Shown here: positions 32,201 through 41,621 of the stretch, piece by piece
Numbering within the stretch: position 1 is the first letter of the stretch
How the letters are laid out: each line of letters begins with the position of its first letter
NCBI RefSeq assembly: GCF_000247695.1
Contig: NW_004624748.1
Span: forward strand, 8,246,986 to 8,310,985
Length of the DNA stretch: 64,000 bases
Source: Heterocephalus glaber
Lineage: Eukaryota > Chordata > Mammalia > Rodentia > Bathyergidae
Direction of reading: 5' to 3'
The notes under the pieces: generated by a model
Told to the model about the DNA's origin: nothing
The model's input: only the letters and a program-made list of their open reading frames with translations
The model's database searches: none
Translations under genes and position numbers: made by a program

Positions 32201-35141
32201 GAATAAGCTTTTCTAATCGGGTCTGGGAAATATATAGAAAAGCACTGCCTGTTAGAATAAATGTCTGTCATAGCTGCCGGGATACTGCTTCCTTTTTGAG
32301 AGTTGAATGAAGAATGAAAGAATGTGTTTGTCTATTTTTATACTCCAGAAGTCAAATTTTTGCTGCTGAAGATTTTTCCATTTAAAGTGTGAGGTGGAGG
32401 AAAGTAAGGCCCCTTCAAGTGTCACTAAATATAGGCAGTTGCAGAAGCTGCATAACATACCAAACTTATTAGTCAAAGAGTGTAATGAAGGCAGCTGCTT
32501 TCATTTAATAAGATTGATAAACGGAACTTGAAACTAGCCAAGATGACGTAGTTATTTCTAATTGTGTAAGTTCAGCAGAATGCCAGTAGTTCAAATGTAT
32601 TCTTTTGCTTCTATGTTGACATTTTTAAAAAATCCTTCATGGTCTCTCATAACAAGCATTTTATACTTTCTCATAAAGATGACTCTTAACTTTAAATATC
32701 ATTATGGAAATTAAGGGCATTTGCTTTGAATTTTAGGTGAAATATACTGTTATCCTGCAGTACATTCCCGAAATTTCAAAATTGGCATTCTGGTTCACCG
32801 TGGAACTTCTCTAACAATACTAGCAGCTATAACAACACCTGTCCGTCATGCATATAAAACTGTGCAAGACACAGTGTATGAGAAAGGAAGGATGAAAATA
32901 CGACACACTAAGCCACATTAGAGCCTTTGTCATGCAATTCTGCAACTTCTGTAGCTATTTTCTACCATATTGATCTTCTGATTTGTGAAAAATGGCAGTT
33001 ACTACATTTTCCTGCATTTCACAGATGTTATGGCCTAAAAATCATAGACCTGTTTAACTTCTTAACAATTCAAGAATTATGTGGGCAGAACCTGCTTTTC
33101 TTTAAACTTCTTTCTTTAGGTCTAAATTTAACCATCTGGGACTAGTGTAATTATTGAGAGATGTGCAACCAAATAATTCTAAGGCTCAGCCTGAATCTTC
33201 ACAATCCTTCTGTTAGATTCACTTCCCCAGTAGAAGACAGATTGCCTTTATGTTACTTTAGTGACCTTGCACTAAAACTTTTTATAACTGCTCTTCCTAA
33301 TACGTACATGCCATAACTCTATGGAAGTAAGAGATTTAGAACAGTTACTGACTGATCACAATCTTGGGGAAACATCATGATATTTTTATTAGGTCTAATT
33401 TACTTCTTATGTGCTTAGAGAAGTTCCCTTTTTTCCCCCCATCAGACACTATATGCTAGTTAAGTTTAAAACTTTAAAAATATTTATTCTTCTAGTTTCT
33501 TCTACATTGTTTTTAAATTGTGGTTGAGGTGGGTGTCTGATTCCAAAATTATCTGGTGTTTTACACCCTTAAATAGTTTTTCCCAGCTCAATTTTTCTTT
33601 TCATTTCTTTCTGAAGGCTACTTATCTTGTACCCATAGGAGATGTCATGGTCACCAGAGAAGGGGCTGCCTCCTTTGTTTACCTGTAACACTGGTTTTAA
33701 CTGATTGGGTAAACTGAGGTTTGACTCAACTGCTTGCCACATTACATTTTCCTTCTGTTTCATATTTTCAAAAGGTTTGCTGACTTTGTACCTAATTTGA
33801 CGTGGGGTTTACTGAGTAATTCCTTTTTCTTCAAGTGAAGACATGTATAGGAGGAGGAATTCTTTCTTATGTATTTTTATTAGTGCATATTTGTTTTACA
33901 AAATACTAGGTTTCACTGTGGTATTTTCATATATGCATATAACATTTTGATCATATCTGACTCTCCTACCAGCATTACCCTCCCTCCCTTACACTACTGT
34001 CCTTTTCACCACACCCTCTTATCTCCTCCTTATTTCCTACCTCTTATCTAATAGTCTAGGATGTGGAATTCTTTTTTTTTTCCCTTAAATTCTTTTATTG
34101 GTACATTCTAGGTATATAATAGGTTTACATTTATCACTGGGTGCTTGTACTTGTACATGATGTATCTTGGTTCTTATTCTTTTCCCCATTCCCTGTGCTC
34201 CCTTCACCCCCTCCACCCTTCCCTATTTACAAAGACTTTGTTTCCGTTTTTTCCTTTTCTCATAATTTTTCCTTTCCCTTCTTTCCTTTCACCTTCCCCA
34301 CCCACTTTCCCTACCCTTTTGGACCTTTTCTTCCTATTTCAAATTATCAATTATTCATTTTAATCATTTTAATCCTTATTTAATATTTTCAGTTTCTCAC
34401 ACCAGAGAAACTATTTGGTATTTACACGTGTGTCCTATTTATTTCACTTAAGAGGATGGGCTCAATATACATCCACTTAGCTATAAATGACTCTAGTTTC
34501 TCATTCTTCATGGCTGAGTAGTACTCCATTTTATTTAAAAACCCTAGAATGTGGAATTCTTAACATGATGTATGATGGCTGTATTTGGCTTCCAAACAGT
34601 GCTAGAGCTTTTAGGTGTTTTTGTGTTCTTTCCTGTATTGTTTGTGTGTTTAGTTTGTATTTTACCAGTTCCTATCTTAATGTATGTCAGTGTGCTTCTT
34701 TGTGAGTTAAAATGTTTCTAAGCTCTCTAAATCTTAATTTTAATCCTTGTCTGTATGACCGCACATCTACCCTGCACATTTAATTGATGTATCATTTCCT
34801 CTCTTTGCATATTAATAACAACTTTGGAAACCAGGCTATGTGAAATGTTTAGTTTTTCTTCATATTTTTCTTGCTCTTTTAATATACAGAAAAAGTGTTA
34901 AAGTACAGTATGGCAATTTTGACTTTGATTAAAACTTATATTGTAATATTTTGACTATTTATAAGCAAATTAAATGACAACAGGTACATTTAATGCCCCT
35001 AACATTAATATTTCTGGGTGGTTGATAAATGCCTTGTCATCTCTGTATTTTGTCTTCTAGGGTTATGATCATAGTTACTACTTCATCGCCACCTTTATTG
35101 CTGATCACATCAGACATCATGCAAAATACCTGAATGCATGA
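14163..35141 (+). CDS. ESD: S-formylglutathione hydrolase (esterase D), 8 coding exons
   Basis: Cytosolic serine hydrolase that cleaves S-formylglutathione to glutathione and formate, the last step of glutathione-dependent formaldehyde detoxification. It also hydrolyses small esters, hence 'esterase D'. Coding segments are 14163-14230, 19783-19871, 23088-23186, 23741-23865, 25112-25231, 26613-26711, 27288-27455 and 35061-35141. They join in frame to 282 codons, the length of the human protein. The start codon opens [14 protein letters not shown], as in the family. The alpha/beta-hydrolase nucleophile elbow GHSMGG places Ser149, and Asp226 (in GKDDQF) and His260 (in GYDHSYY) complete the triad. 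The C-terminus is KYLNA. All introns have AG acceptors; seven donors are GT and one is GC. The gene looks fully functional. Confidence 0.97.
14231..15083. other. ESD intron 2, 5' part: nothing recognised
   Basis: AT-rich. A short local duplication of GGAATATATA...CTACCTG occurs around 14671-14720. Confidence 0.5.
15084..15619. mobile_element. Inverted (head-to-head) dimer of mariner 3' fragments
   Basis: The left half, read on the - strand, encodes a recognisable mariner transposase C-terminus (15190-15384: [20 protein letters not shown] and [11 protein letters not shown]). The right half carries the same region on the + strand (GAAGGAAGACTTCCAGAACTG near 15478). Both outer ends share the terminal sequence: TATGGGGTATGATCAAAA at the left, and TTTTTCAGTCACATCTCATA at the right, which is its rough complement. 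ATTACAGTAAAAGA-type sequence is mirrored inside both ends. The same terminus closes the relic at 6467. The frames are broken. Confidence 0.75.
15620..17226. other. ESD intron 2, middle: nothing recognised
   Basis: No exon-like or clear transposon sequence seen. The short frames here (for example 15693-15905 and 16720-16956) lack family features. Confidence 0.5.
17227..17367 (+). mobile_element. B1-like (7SL-derived) SINE with long A tail
   Basis: GGGCATGGTGGTGCACACC, TCCCAGCACTCGGAAGGC and CCAGCCTGGACTACATAG identify it. A GTTCAAGG unit is repeated within the body (GAGTTCAAGGGGTTCAAGGCC). An imperfect flanking repeat, ACCAGCCACCT/ATCAGCCACTT, is visible. Confidence 0.9.
17407..18501 (-). mobile_element. 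5'-truncated L1 with duplicated 3' UTR
   Basis: On the - strand 18520-18091 encodes the L1 ORF2 C-terminus, including [18 protein letters not shown] and [19 protein letters not shown] segments. Below it lies a purine-rich 3' UTR (pyrimidine-rich on +), present as two tandem copies with a period of ~267 bases (landmark TAGGTATACAA at 17439 and 17706). A target duplication, TATACTGTGTCAATTTT, flanks the whole (about 17390 and 18502). The copy is non-autonomous. Confidence 0.88.
18520..19782. other. ESD intron 2, 3' part: nothing recognised
   Basis: AT-rich sequence leading to the exon 3 acceptor. A short GGGAAAA repeat lies at 18823-18842. Confidence 0.5.
19783..19871 (+). CDS. ESD: ESD exon 3
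   Basis: The acceptor AAAATTACAG and the donor TTTCTG|GTAAGT flank codons 23-53, including [10 protein letters not shown] and CPALYWLSG, the first strands of the hydrolase fold. It starts in phase 2 and ends in phase 1, consistent with the neighbouring exons. Confidence 0.96.
19872..21265. other. ESD intron 3, 5' part
   Basis: Mostly unique-looking AT-rich sequence. A possible worn MIR core lies around 20760-20870 (GAAACTGAAGACCAGAG ... AATGTCACATAATGG), too diverged to call separately with confidence. Confidence 0.45.
21266..21620 (+). mobile_element. Old L1 3' end fragment
   Basis: CATGAACCTTGAAAACATTATGC, TGAAAGAACTCACTCACAAAG, TAATGGTTGCCTAGGG and GGTGACAAAAATATTCTAAAATTG appear in the order of the ORF2 end and 3' UTR of L1M-type elements. 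Confidence 0.75.
21765..21940. mobile_element. Ancient SINE pieces: MIR (+) and truncated B1-like (-)
   Basis: GACACAATTCAAAGATC through AGTAGAATGAGGCAG resembles the 3' half of MIR. It is followed at 21868-21935 by an antisense B1-like fragment (TTTTTTGAGACGGGGTC, GTAGCCCAGGCTGGCC). Confidence 0.6.
21941..23087. other. ESD intron 3, 3' part
   Basis: No gene or transposon recognised. A perfect 13-base inverted repeat with a one-base spacer (GTAATAGGACATT / AATGTCCTATTAC) lies at 22336-22362. Confidence 0.6.
23088..23186 (+). CDS. ESD: ESD exon 4
   Basis: Acceptor GATCTTCAG, donor CCCTC|GTAAGT. It encodes [14 protein letters not shown] through PDTSP, including the conserved SGLTCT segment that contributes to the oxyanion hole of this family. 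Confidence 0.96.
23741..23865 (+). CDS. ESD: ESD exon 5
   Basis: The acceptor TCCTGGATAG joins the split Arg codon. It encodes [20 protein letters not shown] and [12 protein letters not shown], the conserved GxGAGFY loop of the family. The exon ends on a codon boundary at GAG|GTAATT. At the exon start this copy reads Glu-Cys-His before IKGE, where I recall human having Gly-Cys-Asn. Confidence 0.96.
24356..24442 (-). mobile_element. Diverged ID-type SINE, antisense
   Basis: TGGTGCTGAGTAACCCAGGGCC and CATACTAGGCAAGCATTCTAC match antisense ID-like SINEs; the A-box end is worn. Confidence 0.65.
24812..24932 (+). mobile_element. B1-like SINE
   Basis: CTGGATATGGTGGTACATGC, CCCAGCTACTTGAGAGGC and CAAGGCCAGCCTGGACAG, ending GTTTCAAAAAG. 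Confidence 0.85.
25112..25231 (+). CDS. ESD: ESD exon 6 (catalytic serine)
   Basis: Acceptor ATTCTTTCTAG, donor TACAAA|GTAAGA. It encodes exactly 40 codons, including [11 protein letters not shown] with the nucleophile Ser149. Confidence 0.97.
25232..26612. other. ESD intron 6: nothing recognised
   Basis: The short frame at 26102-26284 has no recognised family. No clear repeat. Confidence 0.5.
26613..26711 (+). CDS. ESD: ESD exon 7
   Basis: Acceptor TTGCTTTTGAAG, donor TGGAAG|GTAGGT. It encodes [11 protein letters not shown] through GTDESKWK, the conserved strand and loop after the nucleophile elbow. Both ends are in phase 0. Confidence 0.96.
26840..27190 (-). mobile_element. Tigger-type MITE in ESD intron 7
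   Basis: Its two ends are an inverted pair in the style CCTTCCCTATCTGTAGG ... TATTGAGGAACAACTA. Inner phrases (TAGGTATTGTAAGTAATCTAGAGATGATTTAAAG, split here around 27009-27040, and GGACTTGAGCATCCATAGATC) match a common primate/rodent Tigger-derived short element. Confidence 0.7.
27288..27455 (+). CDS. ESD: ESD exon 8 (catalytic aspartate, GC donor)
   Basis: Acceptor CTCTTTTTATAG. It encodes TYDATHLV through FRLQE, including DQGKDDQF with Asp226. The in-frame end is CAAGAG followed by GCAAGT, a non-canonical GC donor in otherwise perfect consensus. Using the nearby GT at 27460 would add four bases and break the frame. Confidence 0.95.
27776..27866 (-). mobile_element. ID-type SINE, antisense
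   Basis: Poly(T), then TGGTACCAGGGATCAAACTC and CCACTGAGCTAAATCCCCAG. A short CAATTC(T/C)G flanking repeat is visible. Two overlapping frames here are SINE-derived. Confidence 0.88.
28368..28482 (+). mobile_element. ID-type SINE with target duplication
   Basis: The body runs GGGCCGGGGATTTAGCTCAG to CGATCCCCGGTACC plus an A tail (28383-28466). It is flanked by AAGAACTATG(C/T)TATT on both sides. Confidence 0.92.
28490..28946 (-). pseudogene. RIDA: Processed pseudogene of RIDA (HRSP12/UK114)
   Basis: The - strand from 28916 down to 28528 follows the whole coding region of the reactive-intermediate imine deaminase without introns. The start region (SSLTRK..ISTSK), then [32 protein letters not shown], the [10 protein letters not shown] block and the end [12 protein letters not shown] are all recognisable. 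The expected ATG has become TTG, several in-frame stops interrupt it (for example after the GMEP block), and small indels shift the frame. About 30 bases of 5' UTR-like sequence extend to 28946. The intact enzyme hydrolyses reactive enamines and imines made by PLP enzymes; this copy cannot encode it. It lies antisense in ESD intron 8. Confidence 0.87.
28957..29062. repeat. 56-bp tandem duplication
   Basis: Two adjacent units share TAGTTTTTAA and TTGAATTGAAACCTTTCTGATATCTG with a few differences. It abuts the 5' end of the RIDA pseudogene. Confidence 0.85.
29229..29685 (-). mobile_element. MaLR-type LTR, antisense
   Basis: TTGCTGAGACAAAATACTTGACACC, AAAGGAGGAAAAGTCTATTTAG, ACAGGTTTCAGTCCATAG and CTCTGAAAAGCCTCACC are in the reverse order of a MaLR LTR, with a TCAGTGGACTAATTTAG block as in other copies. 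The frame 29226-29516 inside it is not a gene. Confidence 0.6.
30005..30125 (-). mobile_element. ID-type SINE, antisense
   Basis: Long T-rich start, TTGGTACTGGGGATCGAACTC, CACTGAGGTAAATCCCCGG, flanked by ACTTCTATTT on both sides. Confidence 0.92.
30245..30440 (+). mobile_element. MIR SINE
   Basis: TTTATAGATGAGGAGAGAGGCTCAGAGAAG (around 30306-30335), AAGGTCACACAGCTAG and AACCAGGACTGAAAT are classic MIR landmarks. Confidence 0.9.
31530..31631 (-). mobile_element. ID-type SINE, antisense
   Basis: Poly(T), TGGTACTGGGGATTGAACTC, CACTGAGCTAAATCCCTGG, flanked by CTTTACAT copies. Confidence 0.92.
31632..33860. other. ESD intron 8: no recognised gene or repeat
   Basis: About 2.2 kb of sequence without transposon landmarks I can name. 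Short frames (for example 32095-32310 and 32927-33145) have no family features. Confidence 0.5.
33868..34055 (-). mobile_element. L1 3' UTR fragment, antisense
   Basis: TTTTATTAGTGCATATTTG, AGGTTTCACTGTGGTATTTTC, ATATGCATATAACATTTTGATCATAT and a pyrimidine-rich end resemble the antisense 3' UTR of an older rodent L1. The younger L1 at 34074 landed next to or in it. Confidence 0.55.
34056..34560 (-). mobile_element. 5'-truncated L1 with target duplication
   Basis: It is the same L1 3' end as at 17407-18501 but with a single 3' UTR copy (landmark CTAGGTATATAATAG at 34109) and only the first part of the ORF2 end (to 34543). Direct repeats CTAG(G/A)ATGTGGAATTCT at 34056 and 34544 mark the insertion. 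Frames across it are 3' UTR artefacts. Confidence 0.9.
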
Positions 35142-35210
35142 AAAACTTCAGATGAAAGAATCTCCAAGATTATAAAAGTTATAATAAAAAATTGCTGAGA
35201 AGAAAAAAAT
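35061..35210 (+). CDS. ESD: ESD exon 9 (catalytic histidine, stop) with proximal 3' UTR
   Basis: The acceptor TTTTGTCTTCTAG opens the last 26 codons, with His260 in GYDHSYY and the end KYLNA, then TGA at 35139-35141. An AATAAA at 35183 could serve a very short 3' UTR ending near 35210. Another AATAAA near 35690 could give a longer form of about 0.6 kb. The sequence does not decide between them. Confidence 0.95.
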
Positions 35211-35732
35211 GTTAAATATGGATTGCAAAATGCTAAAAAAAAAAGCTTCCTTCTACGGTTGAATCACCTTCCGAATGAATACATAAAACCTGCTTCTGAT
35301 TTTGAAAGTTATTTTTACCAGTGTTCACGTAGGAAAACTTTAACACTTCACAGCTTTTTTGCTGTCATTTGGAAGTCTTTGTTATATTAACCTCAGATCA
35401 CAGAATATGAGTATAATCCTGTTGAAATCATAAAATATTAACTCCAGAACAGAGGATTTACAGGTTTAGCCCAGACTCCCTCCTCTTTCCAGACTTGCAG
35501 CATCTGAAGTCATGGACTGTCAGCTTGATTTCTAGGAAGCATTTAAGTACGGGTTGACAACTATAGACCAAGGAAGTAGGCCCAGAAAGTGAAAAGAATA
35601 CCCCACCATTATATCTGTGGGTCAGCTAAGACTAGAAAACAAGTTTCTAAACTCTAGTCCAATGATTTTTTTTTCTTATTTTTTGAGCTGAATAAATCTG
35701 TGAGCACTAGGTTCTGGGATAAGCCTTAAATA
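35211..35732. other. ESD distal 3' UTR or intergenic start
   Basis: No repeat seen. It contains an alternative AATAAA (about 35690) that would serve a longer ESD transcript. Confidence 0.5.
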
Positions 35733-35956
35733 CAGTAAGTCCCTGGATTTAAGAACAAATACACCTTTGACACAAATTCACAATGTAAAGCATAAAAAAA
35801 AACCTAACAGAAAAATACTGTAAATAAACTTTACTTTTACAGTTACCTTAAAATGTTAAGGTAGACACATGAGCTACACTAAGAATGTTCCTAATCCAAG
35901 GTCAGTTCATCTGTGAAAATTTGCAACTCAAATGTTCGTAAGTCAGGGACTTACTG
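35733..35956. mobile_element. Short DNA transposon (MITE) with terminal inverted repeats
   Basis: It starts CAGTAAGTCCCTGGATTTAAGAAC and ends GTTCGTAAGTCAGGGACTTACTG, an obvious inverted pair, inside a TA-rich target. The type (TA target, CAGT ends) fits pogo/Tigger-like elements. Confidence 0.85.
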
Positions 35957-36419
35957 AAATAAGATTCAATCTGAAATGGCTCAAGGAAACGTAAATTGTA
36001 TGTTACTGTGAAGTAGTTTCCCTCAATCATATTTAGAAATCTGGTGAGCTCACCAAGAAAAGCAATTTTTTTTGGTAAATACTAAATTATGTTCCTTTAA
36101 CAACTTAATAGAAAATCTTTTCGAAACATAGGTTTGCTTTGGTAGCAATAGTTTTTCTGTTAAAGAGTACAAAGCTACTTATTTTAAACATTTAGTAAGA
36201 AATCATACTAAAAAATACTAAATGGTCAAAGAAGACAACATTAAATTGTTATAAAACTACTACATGTAAACATAGTACAAAAATTAGTACAATTTAAATA
36301 TCATTAATCAAGATTGAGTCCAGTGAGCTACACACAAAATTAGTTTTGTGTTTTCTAAAAGAGAAGATCACAATTCATAATTATTTTGCCTGTTTATGAA
36401 TAAATTTTTTTAAAACAAA

Positions 36420-36820
36420 TAATTAGTCTATGAGATTGTGTTCTGTGCTTGTGGGAGCCCACTAAGCAAGTCTGGAGTCAGTAGGCCAGCTGTCAAGAAG
36501 GGAAGATCACAGCCACGCAGGAGCTCTGGCTACGGGAGCAAGCTCTTGTCCACAGGTGAGATTTCTTCTGGGAAGTCTCAGTCTTGCATTTAATGAGTTC
36601 ATGATAGGGCCCCAATTTGTATGTGTTGCTGCCAGGTGGCTTGAACCATCAGTGGTACATGCATGGCTGTCAAATCAAGCAGCTTGTACCACCTGATGGG
36701 ACTCTCCCATGCCGTCCTATGGGACAGCCATGCATATGTCCCTGGTGGTGCGGCATGGTGGGAATGTGTTAAGGTCTTCTAACTGTTTGAGGCCCACCAG
36801 GCTCTCTCTTCCTTATTTAA
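36420..36820. other. GC-richer unassigned block
   Basis: It is distinctly less AT-rich than its surroundings, with two near-mirror phrases (CATGCATGGCTGTC near 36660 and GACAGCCATGCATATG near 36723). This could be part of an unrecognised LTR, but no family could be named. Confidence 0.35.
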
Positions 36821-36963
36821 AATCAGATAATTAGGAATAGTACAATACAAAACAATAAAGCCATGATTAAGGTAAAAAGCCACAAAGAGATTGGAGATAC
36901 TTTCAATACCTGTATCTAACAAATTACTTGTATCTAATTTTAAAACTATCAGAAGTTCATACA

Positions 36964-37057
36964 GGGCTGGGGACTTAGCTCAGTGGTTCCACAGCCTGCC
37001 TCGCAAGTGCAAGGTCCTAAGTTCGATCCCCGATACCACAAAAAAAAAGTTCATACA
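36964..37057 (+). mobile_element. ID-type SINE
   Basis: GGGCTGGGGACTTAGCTCAG to TTCGATCCCCGATACCA plus A tail; AGTTCATAC flanks both sides. Confidence 0.92.
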
Positions 37058-37259
37058 AAGAAATCTGAATAATTTCTTCACAAAATAGGGCATAAATGTT
37101 TTATTAGCAATGAAAAATGTATTTCATAGAACAAGAAATGTAAGTAGCACTACAGTTAAATATAACCTCATACACAACCGAGTGACTAATGTCAAGAAAG
37201 CAGATAATTCTAAGTTTTGCAAGGCTGTATGGTAACATGAACTAGGATACTGCAGAGGG

Positions 37260-37810
37260 AGGGGAGGTGTCTGCTAAAGTTGAACACGTGTGTCTCTACA
37301 CAAGTGCACTCCAAAGTACAATCAAGAGAAATACACCTGCAAGCACTATTCATAAAAGCCAAAACCTGGAAATAGGTTTTGAATGTCCATCTGCATTAGA
37401 ATGGATAAAACTGAAGTTACTCATACAATGCAATATTCTACATAAATGAAAATGAACATGCTCCAACTAGGTACAGCAACATGAAAGAGTCTCAGACAAT
37501 CTGGAGTGAAAGAATCCAGACCAAAATTATATTCTGTACATATCACATGGTACCATTTTATGCAAGGTTTCAGGTCAAGCAAAGCTCATCTATGGTGTTA
37601 GAAGTCAGGATACTTTGCCCATAGCAAGGGGAGGAATGAGGCCCGAGGTGATTAGTGGTAGCATGAGAAAACCTTGGGAGATATTGGTGGCGATCAAGGT
37701 CTTCCCAGGTCGTTATGTGAGTAGGTGCACTTTGAAAATTTGTCAGGCCATATACAAGATTTATACAATTCAATGTGTATTGTATTTCAATGAAGTTTAC
37801 ATTAAACATA
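37260..37810 (+). mobile_element. Old L1 3' end fragment
   Basis: ACTATTCATAAAAGCCAAAACCTGG, CAGCAACATGAAAGAGTCTC, GTGTTAGAAGTCAGGATA and TATTGTATTTCAATGAAG lie in the order of the L1M ORF2 end and 3' UTR. Confidence 0.8.
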
Positions 37811-38149
37811 TTTAGTAGTTATTCTGTGGAGATCATACATATACAGTGCATGAAAAAGAAATCTTCACGTTATTACAAAGGATGCTTATCTTGAGGGATA
37901 AAATTCTAGAAGCTGCACTGCTTATAGATTCAACTATGTATCTCAAACCACTTGGAAGTGAAAGTGTATAATGCAGCAAAAGTGGTTCTTAGGTTGTCAA
38001 TGCTTTTGAAGATGTAAGTGCAAAGTTTAGATAAAATTTCACGAAATCTTACAGGGAAATGAATATTTCTAAACTGACATCCAATTAGCCACAGCAGTTA
38101 GAAAAGAGAAAGAAATAAAAGGAATATAAATAGGAAAGGAAGAAGTTAA

Positions 38150-38720
38150 ACTCGTTATTTGCTGATGAAATGATACTTTACATTGAAGACCCAAAATACT
38201 CTGCCAAAAGACTTCTGAACTTAATTGACGGATTCAGTAGAGTAGCTGGATATGAGGTCAACACCCAAAAAACAATAGCCTTTTTATATACAAATAATAA
38301 GACTCACTGATAGAGAAATTAGGGAAACAATTCCTTTTACAATAGCATACAAAAAAACGAAATATCTAGGAGTCAGTCTAACAAAGGAAACAAAAGACCT
38401 CTACACTGAAAACTATAGCACTTTGAAAAAGGAGATTGAGCAGGATATAAAAAAATGGAAAGACATCCCTTGTTCCTGGATAGGAAGAACCAATATAGTG
38501 AAAATGGCCATACTTCCAAAACTATTATATAGGTTCAATGCACTCACATCCCTATTGAAATTCCAACAATATATTTCACAGAACTAACGAAAACAATCCA
38601 AAAATTCATTTGGAACCAGAAGAGACCTAGAATAGCAAAAGAAATTTTAGGCAACAGAGATATGGCAGGGGGTATTACAATCCCCAACTTGACATCTAAA
38701 ATATTTTTAAATGTCTATAT
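38150..38720 (+). mobile_element. L1 ORF2 fragment (reverse transcriptase to connecting region)
   Basis: Phrases near 38181 (GATGAAATGATACTTTACATTG, the decayed catalytic Asp region), 38250 (GATATGAGGTCAACACC), 38352 (AAATATCTAGGAGTCAGTC) and 38612 (CATTTGGAACCAGAAGAG) follow L1 ORF2 order. It has no 3' UTR, and stops break the frame. Confidence 0.88.
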
Positions 38721-39099
38721 ACTAAGCTGTGACAAATAGAATAATAGAGTGTATAAACATTCAAATAAACAAAACAACTGTTTTGGATATTAGTATTTGA
38801 GAAACAAAGATCCCTTCCTATTTAAGGTCTTGTATTAGAGATACACATTAGAGATATAATATATTACAGTGTTTTATAGGATTTCTGAAGCCAATGTACT
38901 CTATTAAAAGTACCATGTTTTTTGTGGTTGTTTTAACAACTTTAATTTTCAAAGCCTCCATTCAGAGTTATCTGAAAGATTGGTGGTTTGGGTGAAAGAA
39001 ATGCTACTGATACTTCAGTGGGAACAATGGCAAGCAACTATAATGGGTAAGAAGAAATTGGCAGAAGTGGTGGGGCAAACAAAGAGGCAAAAATGACTA

Positions 39100-39760
39100 C
39101 AGAAACACAGATCACAGTTTCAGTGGAGGACACTGTTACTAAAACCAAGAGGAGTTTAGTAAGGTCGCTAGAAAAAAGATCAACATCTCAAGTCAGTGAT
39201 TTTCCTATCAGTCTAACCAAAAATTATAATAAGAAAATGATCCCATTCAGAATATCAACAAAAAGTGAAATTACCTAGGGATGAATCATGCAAGAATTGC
39301 CTAAGGTCATTACTAAAGTGAGTCTTAAAACTAATGAGGAGCAATATATTCATAGGCTCAATATTGTAATGCTAATTAATATGCCAGAGATTAATCTCTG
39401 AATGTAATGTAATCCTAATTGAAATCTCAGTATTGTTAATGGAGCTGGATGAGCTAATAATAAAGTTTATATGGAAGAATATGCCTACACAGTTTGAGTA
39501 AGAACAAACTTCTCTACCAAGTGTCACAATGTATATTATAAAGCTGTGATTAAATGAGCTTGGACTCAGAAGACTTCAGTAGATCAGAAAGTCCTGCCAC
39601 TGACACTTATGGGAATTTAGTGTATGCTAATGGTAGCATCTCAGTGAGGAAAACAGGGACATTTCCACAAATGGACCTGCAAAATTGTTCATCAGTAACT
39701 TCACAGGGAGTCATATAACAGGGGACTGTGCAACGGCATGCCCTGCAGCCTTGTTGCAAG
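39100..39760 (+). mobile_element. Old L1 ORF2 fragment
   Basis: GATCCCATTCAGAATATCAAC, TAATCCTAATTGAAATCTCAG, AAGTTTATATGGAAGAATATG and CTTATGGGAATTTAGTGTATG are successive L1 ORF2 landmarks. It overlaps in L1 coordinates with the fragment at 38150 but is more diverged, so it is probably a separate insertion. Confidence 0.75.
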
Positions 39761-41620
39761 CAACGAAGCAGATATGAAAACAATCCCAAGCTAAAATTTA
39801 TAAATAAGCCACTGAACAATGCACATAATTTGATACTATATAGTTTCAAAACCATCAAGGTAATATTTATACTTACTATAGGTACATATTTTATGTTTTA
39901 TATCATTTACATTTATAATATATTTCATAAGAACAGATCTAGATGGAAATAATGGGAGTTACTTCCAAGAAAGAGGAAGAATGTATTAGAATTAACAGTA
40001 AGAGTCAAAGAGGCTTTACTTTTAACAGATGATGTCATTTTTACAAAGTTATTTGTGTACCTTTTGAATTTTAAAATATTAGTTTTAAATATTAATGTTT
40101 AGTGAATGTTGAAAACCAGGGAAAAAAGTGCTTACCACAATCTGTGTCAAGGCCCAGACACACATCTTTATGCTTCTTTTTTTTTAATTACTTATAATTT
40201 TATCACCAAGACTGATGTTTTGCTGTATTTTTCCTGTATTTTTTTCCCTCTTTTTCACACCTCATAACTCTGGTATAACCTGCTTTAGTCACTCATCCAA
40301 CATGTTCTGAATGTGGACATCATTTTCCCACCAATTGCATTTTAGCAACTCGACTGGGCTTCTTGGACATAGCATGATTTGAAAAACCAATTTCCTCCAG
40401 CTGGCCATTTAGTTTTGTTTCAATTTGGGGCTATTATTAATAGCCTGCAGCGCTTCTTATTTTCATACTCCTGAGAATTTAAGTTCTGATTTTAAAACAT
40501 ACTTTTGATATAAATATTGTAGCTTTCTTTGCAATAGTGAAACTTTCAGAAAAAACCTGACACAGGCATACATGAGAGCGCCCCTCCTTCAAATTGATTT
40601 ACCACAACTTCTTTTTCAACTACAAATTTTGAGTAAGAATTAAAAATACTGTGATGGTCAACAGAGAATGTGTTGTGCTATTAACTCGTACTCTACATAT
40701 ACCAGTGCAATCAGTAGACATATAATACTTTTCTCCAGAAAAAGTTAGTTGTAAATTTCTTATCCTTTAGTACCCCTGAGCAGCCTGGGAGTGAAATCTC
40801 CTTTCAGTCTTTGGAGCTATAAAAGGGAATCAATGCCCGTGTTGTATTTACCCTAAGTCCAGAACTCTGATCTAAATTTCCAGTTTCATTCGTGTGTCTT
40901 TGACACAGATGTCAGTCTTCTGTCTCCGGCAACAGCTTAATGAGAAGTTCACTTTCTGGTGATAATACGTAAAAATGGTATCCTAGCATAGCACTTCATT
41001 TCTTTTCCGTTTTTGGATGCTGATCACATACTCAGTCAAATAAATTAAGATTTGTTTTATCTCTTTGGTTTATTAGAAAAATTTAAATACCAATAAAATG
41101 ATGTATGAAAGTGAGAACTAGGTGAAGCAAGAGCCTTTTAAAAAATTTTATCTAAGATATCATTTCAGACATTCTGTTTTTGGGGTGTGGGTGTGTGTTG
41201 TGACATTGAGCATAGGCTGTTCAGGTAGTGGATTGAAGACAGATTACCTTTTTAGTCCTCAGTAGTTAAATACGATTGATTATTCATTTTAGAATAAAGC
41301 ATACTCATTTTGAGTTTAGTATTTTTGAGATTATGTCATAAAAATACTGCCAACTGTTGTCTCAGTTAGGCAAAGCACCATAGACCATGTACTCGAACTA
41401 GAATGAATACAAATATAACTCATTTTCTTGGGCAGATTTACAATGGTTTACTTTACAACTTTTCAGTTGTATGATGGCGTGAATTTTGATCTTTTCCCAG
41501 GCTACTGATAAGCTGTACCATCCTCTCTTGCAATGCTGGGCAGCCCAGGACCACAGCTGCCAGTCAGGAGAAAAAACTGACACTACAGTGTGCTGTGCCA
41601 CTAGCTAGGCTGTTCTCTAG
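39761..41620. other. Intergenic, nothing recognised
   Basis: AT-rich sequence between ESD and LRCH1 with short random frames. Confidence 0.45.
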
Positions 41621-41621
41621 G